A model generated the notes under the pieces. That model had not been told where the DNA came from and made no database searches. It worked only from the letters and a program-made list of their open reading frames with translations. DNA of 11,428 bases. Origin: Oscillospiraceae bacterium (GTDB lineage Bacteria > Bacillota_A > Clostridia > Oscillospirales > Oscillospiraceae). Shown here piece after piece: positions 1 to 6,388 of the stretch. Made by a program: the position numbers and the translations under genes. Location of the stretch: positions 1 through 11,428 of the forward strand of contig JAFQDR010000165.1 in assembly GCA_017415945.1 (NCBI GenBank), in the 5' to 3' direction. Every line of letters begins with the position of its first letter. Position 1 is the stretch's first letter.

Positions 1-105
1 GCAGAATGCGGACAAATTATGCGCGCGGCAGACCTGCTTGCCCATCGCGTAAGCGGGGGTATCACAGACAAAATGCTCCGAAGGAGTATTTTGACAGACT
101 CAACA

Positions 106-132
106 AAACACCACCCCTTTGGGGTGGTGTTT
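106..132. terminator. Intrinsic terminator hairpin downstream of the MFS gene
   Basis: A perfect 12-bp stem (AAACACCACCCC, 106-117, pairing with 121-132) closes a 3-base TTT loop. Read on the minus strand it lies 60 bases after the MFS stop codon and is followed by TTTTGTTGAG, a usable U-rich tail. On the plus strand the tail (TTTCGTTATT) is weaker but could also end a gene entering from the left. I see no convincing gene in bases 1-105. Confidence 0.8.
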
Positions 133-192
133 CGTTATTCAAGGAGTGGATCTCTCCGTTATATCGGATCAATCACATTTTAATCGGATGAA

Positions 193-1626
193 TTAAGCTT
201 CCTTGTTTCCGTAGATCTTGGGCAGCATGAAGCAAACCGCAATACCGATAACAACGCATACGACCTGGATCATAGCGGTGGAGTGCAGAGCGTCAACACA
301 GCCCTGAACCGCAGCACCCAGCGCTTCGGGAGTGGAAGCGGGGTTGAACAGAGTAGCGGTATCGCACTTGGAGGAGAACATGGGAACGAACAGAGCAACG
401 CCGAAGGGAGCAGCCATGTCACGGAATACGTTGTAGGTACCGGAGCCGGAGGAAGCAACCTCGGGAGCGCATCCGGACAGAACGACCTTCATGAAGATGG
501 TGCCGTTGCCGCCCAGACCCAGACCGATGCAGAACAGGGAGACACACATGAGGAACAGACCGGTGGTAGCGGTGAACAGCATCTGCAGCGCAGCACCGAT
601 TGCTACGAATACCAAAGCACCTGCAGCAACAACGCGAGGTTCCTTCTTGTCAGCCATGGGGCCGATGACGATGGTGCCCAGAGCCATGCCGATGTACATA
701 ACGGAGGTAGCGATACCGGACAGGGTACGGTCGCCGGTGGTGTAGATGCAGAAGGTGATGATGTTGGTCATGCAGGACTGCAGCAGACCCTGAGACAGGA
801 ACAGCACGATAACGGGCAGGATGAATTCCTTGCGAGCCATGAATGCGCCGCTGACGATGGGAGAAGCTGCCTTCTTTTCTGCAGCAACCAGACCGATCAG
901 GCCAACCACAGCAACTGCCATGCAGATGAGAGTGGTGGTGGAGGTCCAGCCGGTGTTCTGACCGAAGGTGGGAACTGCCAGAACCATGGAGAAGAATACC
1001 AGAACAAACAGTGCGCCAACAAAGTCGAAGCCCTGCAGAGTCTTCTTGGGACCTTCGTCCTTCTTAACCATAACCAGAACCAGTGCCAGAGAGATCACGC
1101 ACATAACCACGCAGATCCACATAACGGGACGCCAGCCAATCTGAGCCATAACGATACCGCCCAGAGTGGGACCGAAGACTACCATGCCGCAGGCGATGAA
1201 CATATAAATGGAGAAGCCCTGACCCATCTTTTCGGGGGGGAATTCCATCATGATGTATGCCATAACCACGGGAGCGATGCCCGCAGCGCCGATACCGACC
1301 ATGAAGCGGAAGATCAGCAGCAGAACCAGGCTGTTTGCGGGGCAGATGGCGATGAGCACCTGACCCAATGTGTACAGGCCCATAGCCACCAGCAGAGTGG
1401 TGCGACGGCCCAGAATGTCACCCAGCTTACCCATGATAGGTGCCAGCGCAGCAGCACCCAGAGAATATGCCAGAGTAATAAAGGTGACGGAGCTTGCCAT
1501 ATTCCATTCAGCAGCGATGTTGGAGGGAACTGCCGCGGTAAAACCACCGCACAGAGACAGAACCGCAGCAGCAATTGCGTAAGGAATAAAGCCCTTCAAG
1601 TAATTGTTGTTGGTTTTGGTTTCCAT
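193..1626 (-). CDS. MFS transporter, 14-helix (DHA2-like) drug/solute:proton antiporter
   Basis: A 477-aa integral membrane protein, probably a proton-driven exporter of drugs or small metabolites; the substrate cannot be read from sequence. I count about 14 hydrophobic segments, the DHA2 arrangement, rather than 12. Motif A is at residues 66-75 (GKLGDILGRR) between helices 2 and 3, a motif-B-like Arg is R107 (FRFMVGIG), and the antiporter motif C is at 147-157 (GMVVFGPTLGG). A degenerate second motif A (GPMADKKEPR) lies in the second half. The length is normal for the family. The ATG is preceded by AAAGGA (1636-1641), nine bases upstream. It has its own promoter and a terminator at 106-132, so it is probably monocistronic, though read-through from the HAD gene upstream is possible. 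Antiporter status rests on motif C; family call is firm, DHA2 subgroup likely. Confidence 0.93.
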   Translation of the reverse strand: METKTNNNYLKGFIPYAIAAAVLSLCGGFTAAVPSNIAAEWNMASSVTFITLAYSLGAAALAPIMGKLGDILGRRTTLLVAMGLYTLGQVLIAICPANSLVLLLIFRFMVGIGAAGIAPVVMAYIMMEFPPEKMGQGFSIYMFIACGMVVFGPTLGGIVMAQIGWRPVMWICVVMCVISLALVLVMVKKDEGPKKTLQGFDFVGALFVLVFFSMVLAVPTFGQNTGWTSTTTLICMAVAVVGLIGLVAAEKKAASPIVSGAFMARKEFILPVIVLFLSQGLLQSCMTNIITFCIYTTGDRTLSGIATSVMYIGMALGTIVIGPMADKKEPRVVAAGALVFVAIGAALQMLFTATTGLFLMCVSLFCIGLGLGGNGTIFMKVVLSGCAPEVASSGSGTYNVFRDMAAPFGVALFVPMFSSKCDTATLFNPASTPEALGAAVQGCVDALHSTAMIQVVCVVIGIAVCFMLPKIYGNKEA

Positions 1627-1661
1627 ACATTACATTCCTTTCTTAGACTTAAATATTTTTT

Positions 1662-1723
1662 GGCGGACCGAAACCGCCCTAACTAACGTTAATATTATAA
1701 CAAAATCTGTTTCCTACCGTCAA
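1662..1723 (-). promoter_or_regulatory. Promoter and leader hairpin of the MFS gene
   Basis: On the minus strand a TTGACG -35 (1718-1723) and a perfect TATAAT -10 (1694-1699) are separated by 18 bases. Just downstream, near the expected start of transcription, is the 8-bp palindrome TAACGTTA (1684-1691), then a small dyad GGCGG-N7-CCGCC (1662-1678 region) in the leader. The promoter is well supported. Operator roles for the dyads are inference; transporters of this type are often controlled by TetR or MarR repressors, but none is adjacent here. Confidence 0.7.
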
Positions 1724-1750
1724 ATATGAAAATATGGTGACATCATAAGT

Positions 1751-2419
1751 TTAGGTTATGACAGACAGCAATTCGGTCAAGGTCTTGATTTCTCTGCAGT
1801 CCAAACCGCTGGGCTTGTTGTGGCGGTTCAGATAAACTACATTCCAGCCCGCGTTCAGCCCGCCCTTGATATCCGCGGCGATGCTGTCCCCGATCATCAG
1901 CACCTCATGGGGTGCATGCCCCGTTTCCCGCAGGCAGTGCTCAAAGAAGCGGATATGGGGCTTTTCATAGCCGATGGTTTCGGACACAAAGAGCCTGTCA
2001 AAGTATTGCAGTACCCCCGCCTTTTCCAAGCGGTTGGTCTGCACATTCAAAAAGCCGTTGGAGGCACTGTACACAGGCAGTCCCCGCTCCTTCACAGCCC
2101 GCAGCACATCCTCCGCCCCTTCCACAAGGGCGCAGCTTTCCTCAAAGGCCCCAATGAAGGCCTCCTGAAAGCTCATGCCGTCGGTGAGTCCCAAATACTC
2201 CATCATGTGCGCGTTCCGCAGCTCCAGCACGCGGGGGATGGTCAGCTCCCCTGCCTTCTGCCGTGCCCAGAGCAGATCGTCCACCAAGCGGTATTCCCTC
2301 TGCACTGCTTCCGAATAGGGCACCCTCAAGGTCTCGCAGGCCTTGCGGACGGTAAATTCCGCACACAGGTCATAGTCCAGTATGGTATCGTCAATATCAA
2401 AAAACAAGGCCTTGATCAT
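1751..2419 (-). CDS. yjjG: YjjG/YfnB-family HAD phosphatase, noncanonical pyrimidine nucleotidase
   Basis: A 222-aa cytoplasmic haloacid dehalogenase-type phosphatase. Characterised YjjG enzymes dephosphorylate pyrimidine nucleoside monophosphates, including damaged or noncanonical ones, as house-cleaning. All HAD motifs are visible: motif I FDIDDT with nucleophile D8 and acid D10; motif II Ser118/Ser120 in YSASNGF; motif III K153 in IGYEKPH; motif IV IGDSIAADI with D178 and D183. The segments NGF..VQ..RLEKAG and SETIGYEKP match the YjjG/YfnB subgroup well, and the length (about 220-235 aa) fits. I chose ATG at 2419 because AAGGAG (2427-2432) stands seven bases before it; the TTG two codons upstream would be one base from the Shine-Dalgarno. 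No clear terminator follows before the MFS promoter. The symbol is by family similarity; substrate not proven. Confidence 0.9.
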   Translation of the reverse strand: MIKALFFDIDDTILDYDLCAEFTVRKACETLRVPYSEAVQREYRLVDDLLWARQKAGELTIPRVLELRNAHMMEYLGLTDGMSFQEAFIGAFEESCALVEGAEDVLRAVKERGLPVYSASNGFLNVQTNRLEKAGVLQYFDRLFVSETIGYEKPHIRFFEHCLRETGHAPHEVLMIGDSIAADIKGGLNAGWNVVYLNRHNKPSGLDCREIKTLTELLSVIT

Positions 2420-2491
2420 GGGCAATCTCCTTATTTGTCATTTGAATCAGATTTTCGCCGCACACGCAGCACCACATTAGCCCGTGCCGTC

Positions 2492-2517
2492 GTAGGGAGC
2501 GTCGTCCTCGACGCTCC
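2492..2517. repeat. Dispersed GTAGGGA hairpin repeat, copy 1
   Basis: The sequence GTAGGGAGCGTCG begins a perfect 9-bp stem (2496-2504 with 2509-2517) closed by the loop TCCT. It is the reverse complement of copy 2 at 24 of 26 positions and shares its core GTCGTCCTC with copy 3. This looks like a small REP-like mobile or mobilisable palindrome. It lies in the leader of the HAD transcript if the promoter at 2658-2685 is right. Confidence 0.75.
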
Positions 2518-2581
2518 GATCCGCAGTACAGATAATTTCCGATGGACATAAAAAGCTTTCGTATTAGAGTGCTTCGGTGGC

Positions 2582-2607
2582 GGAGCATCGAGGACGATGC
2601 TCCCTAC
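2582..2607. repeat. Dispersed GTAGGGA hairpin repeat, copy 2 (inverted)
   Basis: A perfect 9-bp stem (GGAGCATCG, 2582-2590, with 2595-2603) closes the loop AGGA and is followed by CTAC. It is copy 1 in inverted orientation, differing only at two positions that form one base pair of the hairpin stem (G-C in copy 1, A-T here). Copies 1 and 2 can each fold alone or pair with each other over 26 bases. Its right flank (2608-2625) resembles the right flank of copy 3. Confidence 0.75.
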
Positions 2608-2657
2608 GGAGAAGTGACTATTCCGGCGCACCGCAAATACTTTCACTGCTTTGTTTC

Positions 2658-2685
2658 ATTGTACCACATCCGAGGGAATTTGCAA
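2658..2685 (-). promoter_or_regulatory. Candidate promoter of the HAD gene
   Basis: On the minus strand TTGCAA (2680-2685) and TACAAT (2658-2663) are separated by 16 bases. It stands back to back with the plus-strand promoter at 2696-2724. It would give the HAD mRNA a leader of roughly 230 bases containing both hairpin repeats. Spacing is slightly short and the -35 is imperfect, so this is moderate support only. Confidence 0.45.
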
Positions 2686-2695
2686 AGGTGCCCCC

Positions 2696-2724
2696 TTGTT
2701 TCCCTCATGCATCGGGGGTATAAT
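2696..2724 (+). promoter_or_regulatory. Sigma-A-type promoter of the CxxC gene
   Basis: TTGTTT (2696-2701) and a perfect TATAAT (2719-2724) are separated by exactly 17 bases. A CCCCC/GGGGG pair (2691-2695 and 2714-2718) brackets the -35 and spacer and might form a small dyad. The start codon follows 33 bases after the -10, giving a short leader with a strong AAAGGAGA site. Confidence 0.75.
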
Positions 2725-2756
2725 GTATCTATCTATTGTTTAAAGGAGATACTCTC

Positions 2757-3062
2757 ATGCGCGGACTGAAATACCCCGAATCCGAAAAATTTGAAAACTA
2801 CTTCACACTGGTGCAAGCCACCATGAACAAGACCAACCACATCTTCTTTTTGGATGCAGGTGACGGCAACGAATTTGAAACCGAGGGTCTGGAAGGTGAA
2901 AACCTGCTGGGCTGGGCCATCCCCATCAATATGGCAGATGAATTCGAGGCCAAGTGGCTGGCGGATGAAAACCTGTGTGACTACTGCGATTTCTACTATC
3001 TGGTGGAATGGGGCGGCAACCCCAAGCACCTGAAGATCCACTGCCTCAAGTGCGATTATTAA
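2757..3062 (+). CDS. Small acidic protein with two CxxC pairs, function unknown
   Basis: A 101-aa soluble, acidic protein that I do not recognise. It has no signal peptide or membrane segment. The C-terminal part contains C74-x2-C77 and C96-x2-C99, spaced 18 residues apart, a pattern compatible with one zinc-ribbon-like metal site; the rest (for example WAIPINMADEFEAKWLADENL) looks like a compact alpha/beta domain rich in Asp and Glu. The ATG at 2757 is chosen because AAAGGAGA (2742-2749) lies seven bases before it and a consensus promoter stands just upstream; an in-frame TTG at 2736 would be upstream of that site. It appears to be a single-gene transcript, ending 13 bases before the third hairpin repeat. 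Coding status is well supported; metal binding is inferred. Confidence 0.85.
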   Translation: MRGLKYPESEKFENYFTLVQATMNKTNHIFFLDAGDGNEFETEGLEGENLLGWAIPINMADEFEAKWLADENLCDYCDFYYLVEWGGNPKHLKIHCLKCDY

Positions 3063-3075
3063 ATACCCACCGCCC

Positions 3076-3105
3076 GTAGGGACTGTCGTCCTCAACTGTC
3101 CCTAT
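3076..3105. repeat. Dispersed GTAGGGA hairpin repeat, copy 3
   Basis: It starts GTAGGGA and contains the shared core GTCGTCCTC. A 7-bp stem (TAGGGAC 3077-3083 with 3098-3104) continues past a T-T mismatch into two more pairs around an 8-base loop. It lies 14 bases after the stop of the CxxC gene. There is no U-tract, so it is a poor intrinsic terminator but may protect the mRNA 3' end. The right flank (3106-3122) aligns with that of copy 2, so the repeat unit is longer than the hairpin. Confidence 0.65.
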
Positions 3106-3186
3106 AGAAGAAGTAGTCATTCATTGCCGTATCAACACCACCCTGCATAAATGCGGCAAAGGGCAAATCGATAGAAAACAATACTC

Positions 3187-3215
3187 TTGACAACATCCTC
3201 CTACAAGTGTAGTAT
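3187..3215 (+). promoter_or_regulatory. Promoter of the blaI-M56 operon
   Basis: A consensus TTGACA -35 (3187-3192) is followed after 17 bases by TAGTAT (3210-3215). A TATACT at 3213-3218 is an alternative -10 but would need a 20-base spacer. The -10 overlaps the left operator box, so a bound BlaI-type repressor would directly block RNA polymerase. Confidence 0.7.
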
Positions 3216-3244
3216 ACTCTCAAGGATACTACACTTGTAGGAGG
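3197..3244. promoter_or_regulatory. BlaI/MecI/CopY-type operator: 19-bp perfect dyad with two TACAnnTGTA boxes
   Basis: CCTCCTACAAGTGTAGTAT (3197-3215) is repeated in exact inverse at 3226-3244 around a 10-base centre. Each arm contains a 12-bp palindrome of the form CTACA-nn-TGTAG (3201-3212 and 3229-3240). TACAnnTGTA is the known recognition pattern of the BlaI/MecI/CopY repressor family, and the first gene downstream encodes such a repressor, so autoregulation is strongly implied. The right arm ends in the ribosome binding site AGGAGG (3239-3244). Confidence 0.85.
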
Positions 3245-3253
3245 TTTTTCTAT

Positions 3254-3613
3254 ATGAAGCTGACAGAAGCGGAATGGAGCGTATTGGAGATCCTGTGGAG
3301 TGGGGAGCGATTTTCCCTGAAGGAGATCGCCGAGCCTCTGCAAGAGCGGAATGGATGGAGCAAAAATACCGTCCACACCTATTTGACCCGCATGGAGCAG
3401 AAGGGTCTGGTGGACATCGACAAGACCAACCGCAAGCCCTACGCCGCATCGGTAAGCCGTGAGCAGTGCGCCCGTCGGGAACGTGATGAGCTCCTGACCA
3501 AGGTGTATGGCGGCCGCACGGGTGATCTGGTAGCGGCATTTTTGAAGGAAACAAAAATCTCACAAAGCGAGGTTGATCGGCTGCGAAAGCTGCTGGACGA
3601 TATGGAGGTGTGA
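3254..3613 (+). CDS. blaI: BlaI/MecI/CopY-family transcriptional repressor
   Basis: A 119-aa cytoplasmic winged-helix repressor, typical length for BlaI/MecI. Residues 1-65 form the DNA-binding domain: LTEAEWSVLEILW opens helix 1 and GWSKNTVHTYLTRMEQKGLV (34-53) covers the recognition helix and its continuation. Residues about 70-119, including DLVAAFL (91-97) and SEVDRLRKLLDDM, form the dimerisation region; in S. aureus the homologous region is where BlaR1-dependent cleavage inactivates BlaI. AGGAGG (3239-3244) lies nine bases before the ATG. It is followed by the M56 peptidase gene after only four bases, the classic repressor-sensor pair. It should repress its own operon through the dyad at 3197-3244. 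Whether the inducer is a beta-lactam is unknown; CopY is less likely because the Cys-rich C-terminal motif of CopY is absent. Confidence 0.93.
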   Translation: MKLTEAEWSVLEILWSGERFSLKEIAEPLQERNGWSKNTVHTYLTRMEQKGLVDIDKTNRKPYAASVSREQCARRERDELLTKVYGGRTGDLVAAFLKETKISQSEVDRLRKLLDDMEV

Positions 3614-3617
3614 TGCT

Positions 3618-5666
3618 ATGACGAACATCTGGGGCTTTTTGCTGCAAAGCCTCTCTGTCACCCTTGTGGCACTGGTGCTGCGTATCGTAAAACTCACCTT
3701 TGAGGAGCAGCTTCCCCCCCGCTGGCAATATGGAGTATGGTCGGTGCTCGCCCTTCGTGCACTGCTCCCCGTCCCCATGGGACGAGAGTGCATCGTGCCC
3801 TTTGTGACAGCACTGGAAATGTTGAAGACTTGGGTGGAAAAACAGCTGCCACAAGCTTCGGCATTTACGGAAGCCTACCGCCCCATTGCCACGGACCACG
3901 TGCTGCCTGTGATTACGGGCAAGCCCGCATCCGTGACGGATTGGCTGTTTGTGATTTACGCCATTGGCGTTGCGGCGTTTGCCCTGTGGTATGTTCTGCG
4001 GTATGTGCAGCTGCGGATACTGCTGCGCAAGGGATCCGCCCCCGACTTCGCCACGGAGGCCCAGCTCATTCGGGTACGGAAAAGATACGGACTGCCCAAG
4101 TGCCCCGCCGTCATGGCAGATGGCATTGACTCCCCTTTTGTGTGCGGGGTGGTAAAGCCTGTGCTGGTGATTCCCAAGGGGAAAGCCTTCGACGATAAGG
4201 TGATGCTGCACGAGCTGCTGCACCTGCGCTCCCATGACGGTGCCCAAAGCCTGTTCTGGTGTGCACTGCGGTGCCTCCACTGGTGCAACCCCGCCATGCA
4301 CTATATCTGCAACCGCATCGGCAATGATATGGAAGCCCTGTGTGACCAGCGGGTATTGGAGCTGGTGGATGGCGAGGAACGGCGGGACTACGGTATGATT
4401 CTGCTGACCATGGCAAACGACCGCTATGCCCGTGCACCGGGGACTACCTCCCTGTCCAACGGCGGGGACAACATCGCCAAGCGCATCGAGACCATTGTGC
4501 GGTTCAAGAAATACCCCAAAGGCATGGGCTTGGTGAGCGTGTGCATTGCTCTGCTGCTGGCGGTGCCTTCTGTCATGGGGACAGCGGTAGCATACGACCA
4601 AGCCGACCTGCAGCCGGGGTCTGTTGATGACCTGCCTCGCGCCATGGCCCTTGCTCGCTTGGAGCGGTGCGACACCGTGGCAGGTGCCCTGGACACCTAC
4701 GCCAAGGGGCTGCTGAATGAAAACGGCATTTATATCGCCATGGTGTCTCCCTATTCGGAGCACGAGGCACTGGAACACCGCATGAGGGCGTACAACGAAG
4801 ACGGCTGGTATGCCTGCAAGCTCCCTGCGGGTGAGAAATTGGAATACCTGAACGATGGCAGCTACGACGACCACTTCAAATACGCTATCTACGAATTGGA
4901 ACAGCAGTCCGACGGCACCTATACCGCATGGCTGGCCTTCGGTGTCAGAGGCTTTGCCGATGAGCAGGGAAATTTGGTACAGGAAACAAATAGTGAAGAC
5001 CGCCCCGCATTTGGCACACGGCGGGTCACCGTCCCCGTGGAAGTCTATTACAGAGACGGCTGGTGCGTCCGTGAGATCGGCGAGCGCAGCTACAGCTTTG
5101 TCCCCTTCAATATTCATGGAAACACCTTGGACTACGCCTTGGAGGCAGTCCCCCACCGCAGCTATCAAAAAGAAGGCAGCTACGGCACCTTGACCGTTAC
5201 GGAGCGGATGCAGTACATCGTGGACGAATCCATGGAGGGCTGGCATCCCTTCGGAGTGGAAGGTCTCAACGGTGCGGTGGATCCCGATGGGGAGTTTGTC
5301 AGCATCCAATTGCGCAGCGACTATGACTACGGGGTCAATGATGTGGATGACCGTGTATACGCCATGATGGCCTGCGTGCTGCCATCGGCCCGCTCGGAAA
5401 CCAAGCTGCCCCACAGCTTCGTGGGCTTGGACGGCACAAGGAGCAGCGGCTACACCGATTATGTGTACGTCCGCCAGCTGGACGAACGGCTGCACCTATA
5501 CACCCATCAGCAGTCTCAGCTCATCGAGGAGCTGAATACGGCGGACAGTGTATACGGCTACCATGTAAAAATCGGACGGTATGAGGAAGACCCCAAGGGC
5601 AATGTGATCGGCACGGAGATCTGCGATGAGCTGATCGTCACAAAGGAGGATGTCTATGAACCCTGA
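3618..5666 (+). CDS. BlaR1-like M56 membrane metallopeptidase with an unusual extracytoplasmic domain
   Basis: A 682-aa sensor-protease expected to detect an outside signal and trigger inactivation of the BlaI-type repressor encoded just upstream. Membrane segments are visible near residues 5-25, 36-55, 108-130 and 302-326. Between the last two lies the cytoplasm-facing zinc peptidase domain with HELLH (198-202) and the third-ligand motif NDMEALCD (236-243, ligand E239), as in BlaR1/MecR1. Residues 327-682 form a large extracytoplasmic domain rich in Tyr, Asp and Gly with short beta-like stretches. Unlike S. aureus BlaR1 I find no penicillin-binding signature: no KTG and no convincing SxxK context (the one SYQK is isolated). 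The start at 3618 has GGAGGTG (3604-3610) seven bases upstream; the more upstream in-frame ATG at 3573 lies inside blaI without such a site. The gene overlaps its downstream neighbour by 11 bases. Signal is unknown. Confidence 0.92.
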   Translation: MTNIWGFLLQSLSVTLVALVLRIVKLTFEEQLPPRWQYGVWSVLALRALLPVPMGRECIVPFVTALEMLKTWVEKQLPQASAFTEAYRPIATDHVLPVITGKPASVTDWLFVIYAIGVAAFALWYVLRYVQLRILLRKGSAPDFATEAQLIRVRKRYGLPKCPAVMADGIDSPFVCGVVKPVLVIPKGKAFDDKVMLHELLHLRSHDGAQSLFWCALRCLHWCNPAMHYICNRIGNDMEALCDQRVLELVDGEERRDYGMILLTMANDRYARAPGTTSLSNGGDNIAKRIETIVRFKKYPKGMGLVSVCIALLLAVPSVMGTAVAYDQADLQPGSVDDLPRAMALARLERCDTVAGALDTYAKGLLNENGIYIAMVSPYSEHEALEHRMRAYNEDGWYACKLPAGEKLEYLNDGSYDDHFKYAIYELEQQSDGTYTAWLAFGVRGFADEQGNLVQETNSEDRPAFGTRRVTVPVEVYYRDGWCVREIGERSYSFVPFNIHGNTLDYALEAVPHRSYQKEGSYGTLTVTERMQYIVDESMEGWHPFGVEGLNGAVDPDGEFVSIQLRSDYDYGVNDVDDRVYAMMACVLPSARSETKLPHSFVGLDGTRSSGYTDYVYVRQLDERLHLYTHQQSQLIEELNTADSVYGYHVKIGRYEEDPKGNVIGTEICDELIVTKEDVYEP

Positions 5667-6273
5667 ACGGCTGACCAAGGCGGTGTACCACATCGCCATA
5701 GGCTTCGGCATCCTGTGCTTTGATATCAACTTGGGGCGTTTGAACATTCTGCCCGACTGGCTGGGCTATTGGCTGATCCTGAACAGTCTGGATGCCATCG
5801 CCGAGGAAGAACCCACCGCGGCACTGCTGAAGTCCTTGGGAAAGCTGCTGCTTCTGTGGTGCGCGGGAGAATGGGTGCTGAAGCTCATAGGTGCGGACAT
5901 AAGCGGAAGTCTGATCGTATATATGGCATACATCATAGTGGTGGAGCGGCTGTACTTCCAATTCCAGCTGCTGACCAATCTGGCAAGCATTGCCGCAAGA
6001 TATGTACCTCAATTTGAACAGCGCATCCTGCGGCTGCGTACGGTAATGACCTTAGTGGTCACGGGATATGCCTTGGTGTCCGCGTTCTTCGCAAGCAAAG
6101 CTGTGGCGGTGATGGCTGCCATGGTGCAGCTGGTGTCAGCTGTTTGGCTGTGGCGCACCCTGCTGCGTATGGAGGAGGCCATGACCGAGGTCTTCGGCTT
6201 GAAGCCCCAAGGCCCCGAGCCCCTGACCTTCGCGGAACGCATCCAAATGAACACCGAATCCTCGGATAATTGA
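5656..6273 (+). CDS. Small multi-pass membrane protein of the BlaI-M56 operon
   Basis: A 205-aa integral membrane protein with about six hydrophobic segments (near residues 10-24, 29-46, 60-78, 84-110, 128-146 and 148-168) and a short polar C-terminal tail from about 170. The N-terminal stretch INLGRLNILPDWLGYWLIL (24-42) resembles a motif I associate with uncharacterised Firmicutes membrane proteins; I cannot give a function. ATG at 5656 is preferred over ATG at 5650 because AAGGAGG (5643-5649) is six bases before the former and abuts the latter. It overlaps the end of the M56 gene by 11 bases, so translation is likely coupled and it should be induced together with the sensor. It may be the effector of the operon, or an accessory to the sensor; both are inference. 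A strong terminator follows at 6340-6385. Confidence 0.85.
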   Translation: MNPERLTKAVYHIAIGFGILCFDINLGRLNILPDWLGYWLILNSLDAIAEEEPTAALLKSLGKLLLLWCAGEWVLKLIGADISGSLIVYMAYIIVVERLYFQFQLLTNLASIAARYVPQFEQRILRLRTVMTLVVTGYALVSAFFASKAVAVMAAMVQLVSAVWLWRTLLRMEEAMTEVFGLKPQGPEPLTFAERIQMNTESSDN

Positions 6274-6339
6274 CCTCCGCTGCATATGCCTCCTTTGCGA
6301 AAGCGGCTGCGGTCGAACAATGCTCTTCCCGCAAAAAAA

Positions 6340-6385
6340 GAGGAAGGAACCGCAATGCAGCGTGTTCCTTCCTCATTTTGTTTTT
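6340..6385. terminator. Bidirectional terminator between convergent genes
   Basis: An 11-bp perfect stem (GAGGAAGGAAC, 6340-6350, with 6364-6374) closes a 13-base loop. The plus strand continues ATTTTGTTTTT (6375-6385), and on the minus strand the stem is followed by TTTTTTT (6333-6339). It therefore ends both the BlaI-M56 operon and the minus-strand 314-aa gene, whose stop codon is at 6389-6391. Confidence 0.9.
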
Positions 6386-6388
6386 CGG

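Larger units (their letters stand above)
2420..2756. other. Divergent intergenic region with paired hairpin repeats and back-to-back promoters
   Basis: This 337-base gap separates the minus-strand HAD gene from the plus-strand CxxC gene. It contains the HAD ribosome binding site (2427-2432), two members of a dispersed hairpin repeat in inverted orientation (2492-2517 and 2582-2607), a candidate minus-strand promoter (2658-2685) and a plus-strand promoter (2696-2724). Reading frames crossing it lack plausible starts and protein-like composition, so I see no gene in it. Confidence 0.75.

Noticed and set aside
1..191. Short plus-strand open frames, including one of 61 codons from base 6
   Set aside because: The frame runs through the terminator hairpin at 106-132 and has no ribosome site. 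A different frame that stops at 50-52 could be the end of a gene entering from the left, but about 16 residues are too few to judge.
283..1686. 467-codon plus-strand open frame
   Set aside because: It lies antisense to the clear MFS gene, its translation is full of His, Gln, Gly and Asn without domain pattern, and it has no ribosome site. It is a mirror of the codon bias of the real gene.
2492..2607. CRISPR or riboswitch explanation of the repeated hairpins
   Set aside because: There are only two inverted copies and one diverged copy, not regularly spaced direct repeats, and no known riboswitch pattern is evident. A dispersed palindromic repeat is simpler.
3254..3613. CopY-type copper repressor as identity of the BlaI-family protein
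   Set aside because: The operator boxes fit CopY as well, but the cysteine-rich metal motif at the C-terminus of CopY is absent and the neighbour is an M56 peptidase rather than a copper ATPase.
3573..3617. Upstream ATG extending the M56 protein by 15 residues
   Set aside because: It lies inside blaI with no ribosome site, while ATG at 3618 has GGAGGTG at ideal distance and begins the first membrane helix.
3201..5495. 764-codon minus-strand open frame
   Set aside because: It lies antisense to the BlaI and M56 genes, both of which have diagnostic motifs and good ribosome sites. The translation is low-complexity His/Gln/Val-rich and matches nothing recognisable.
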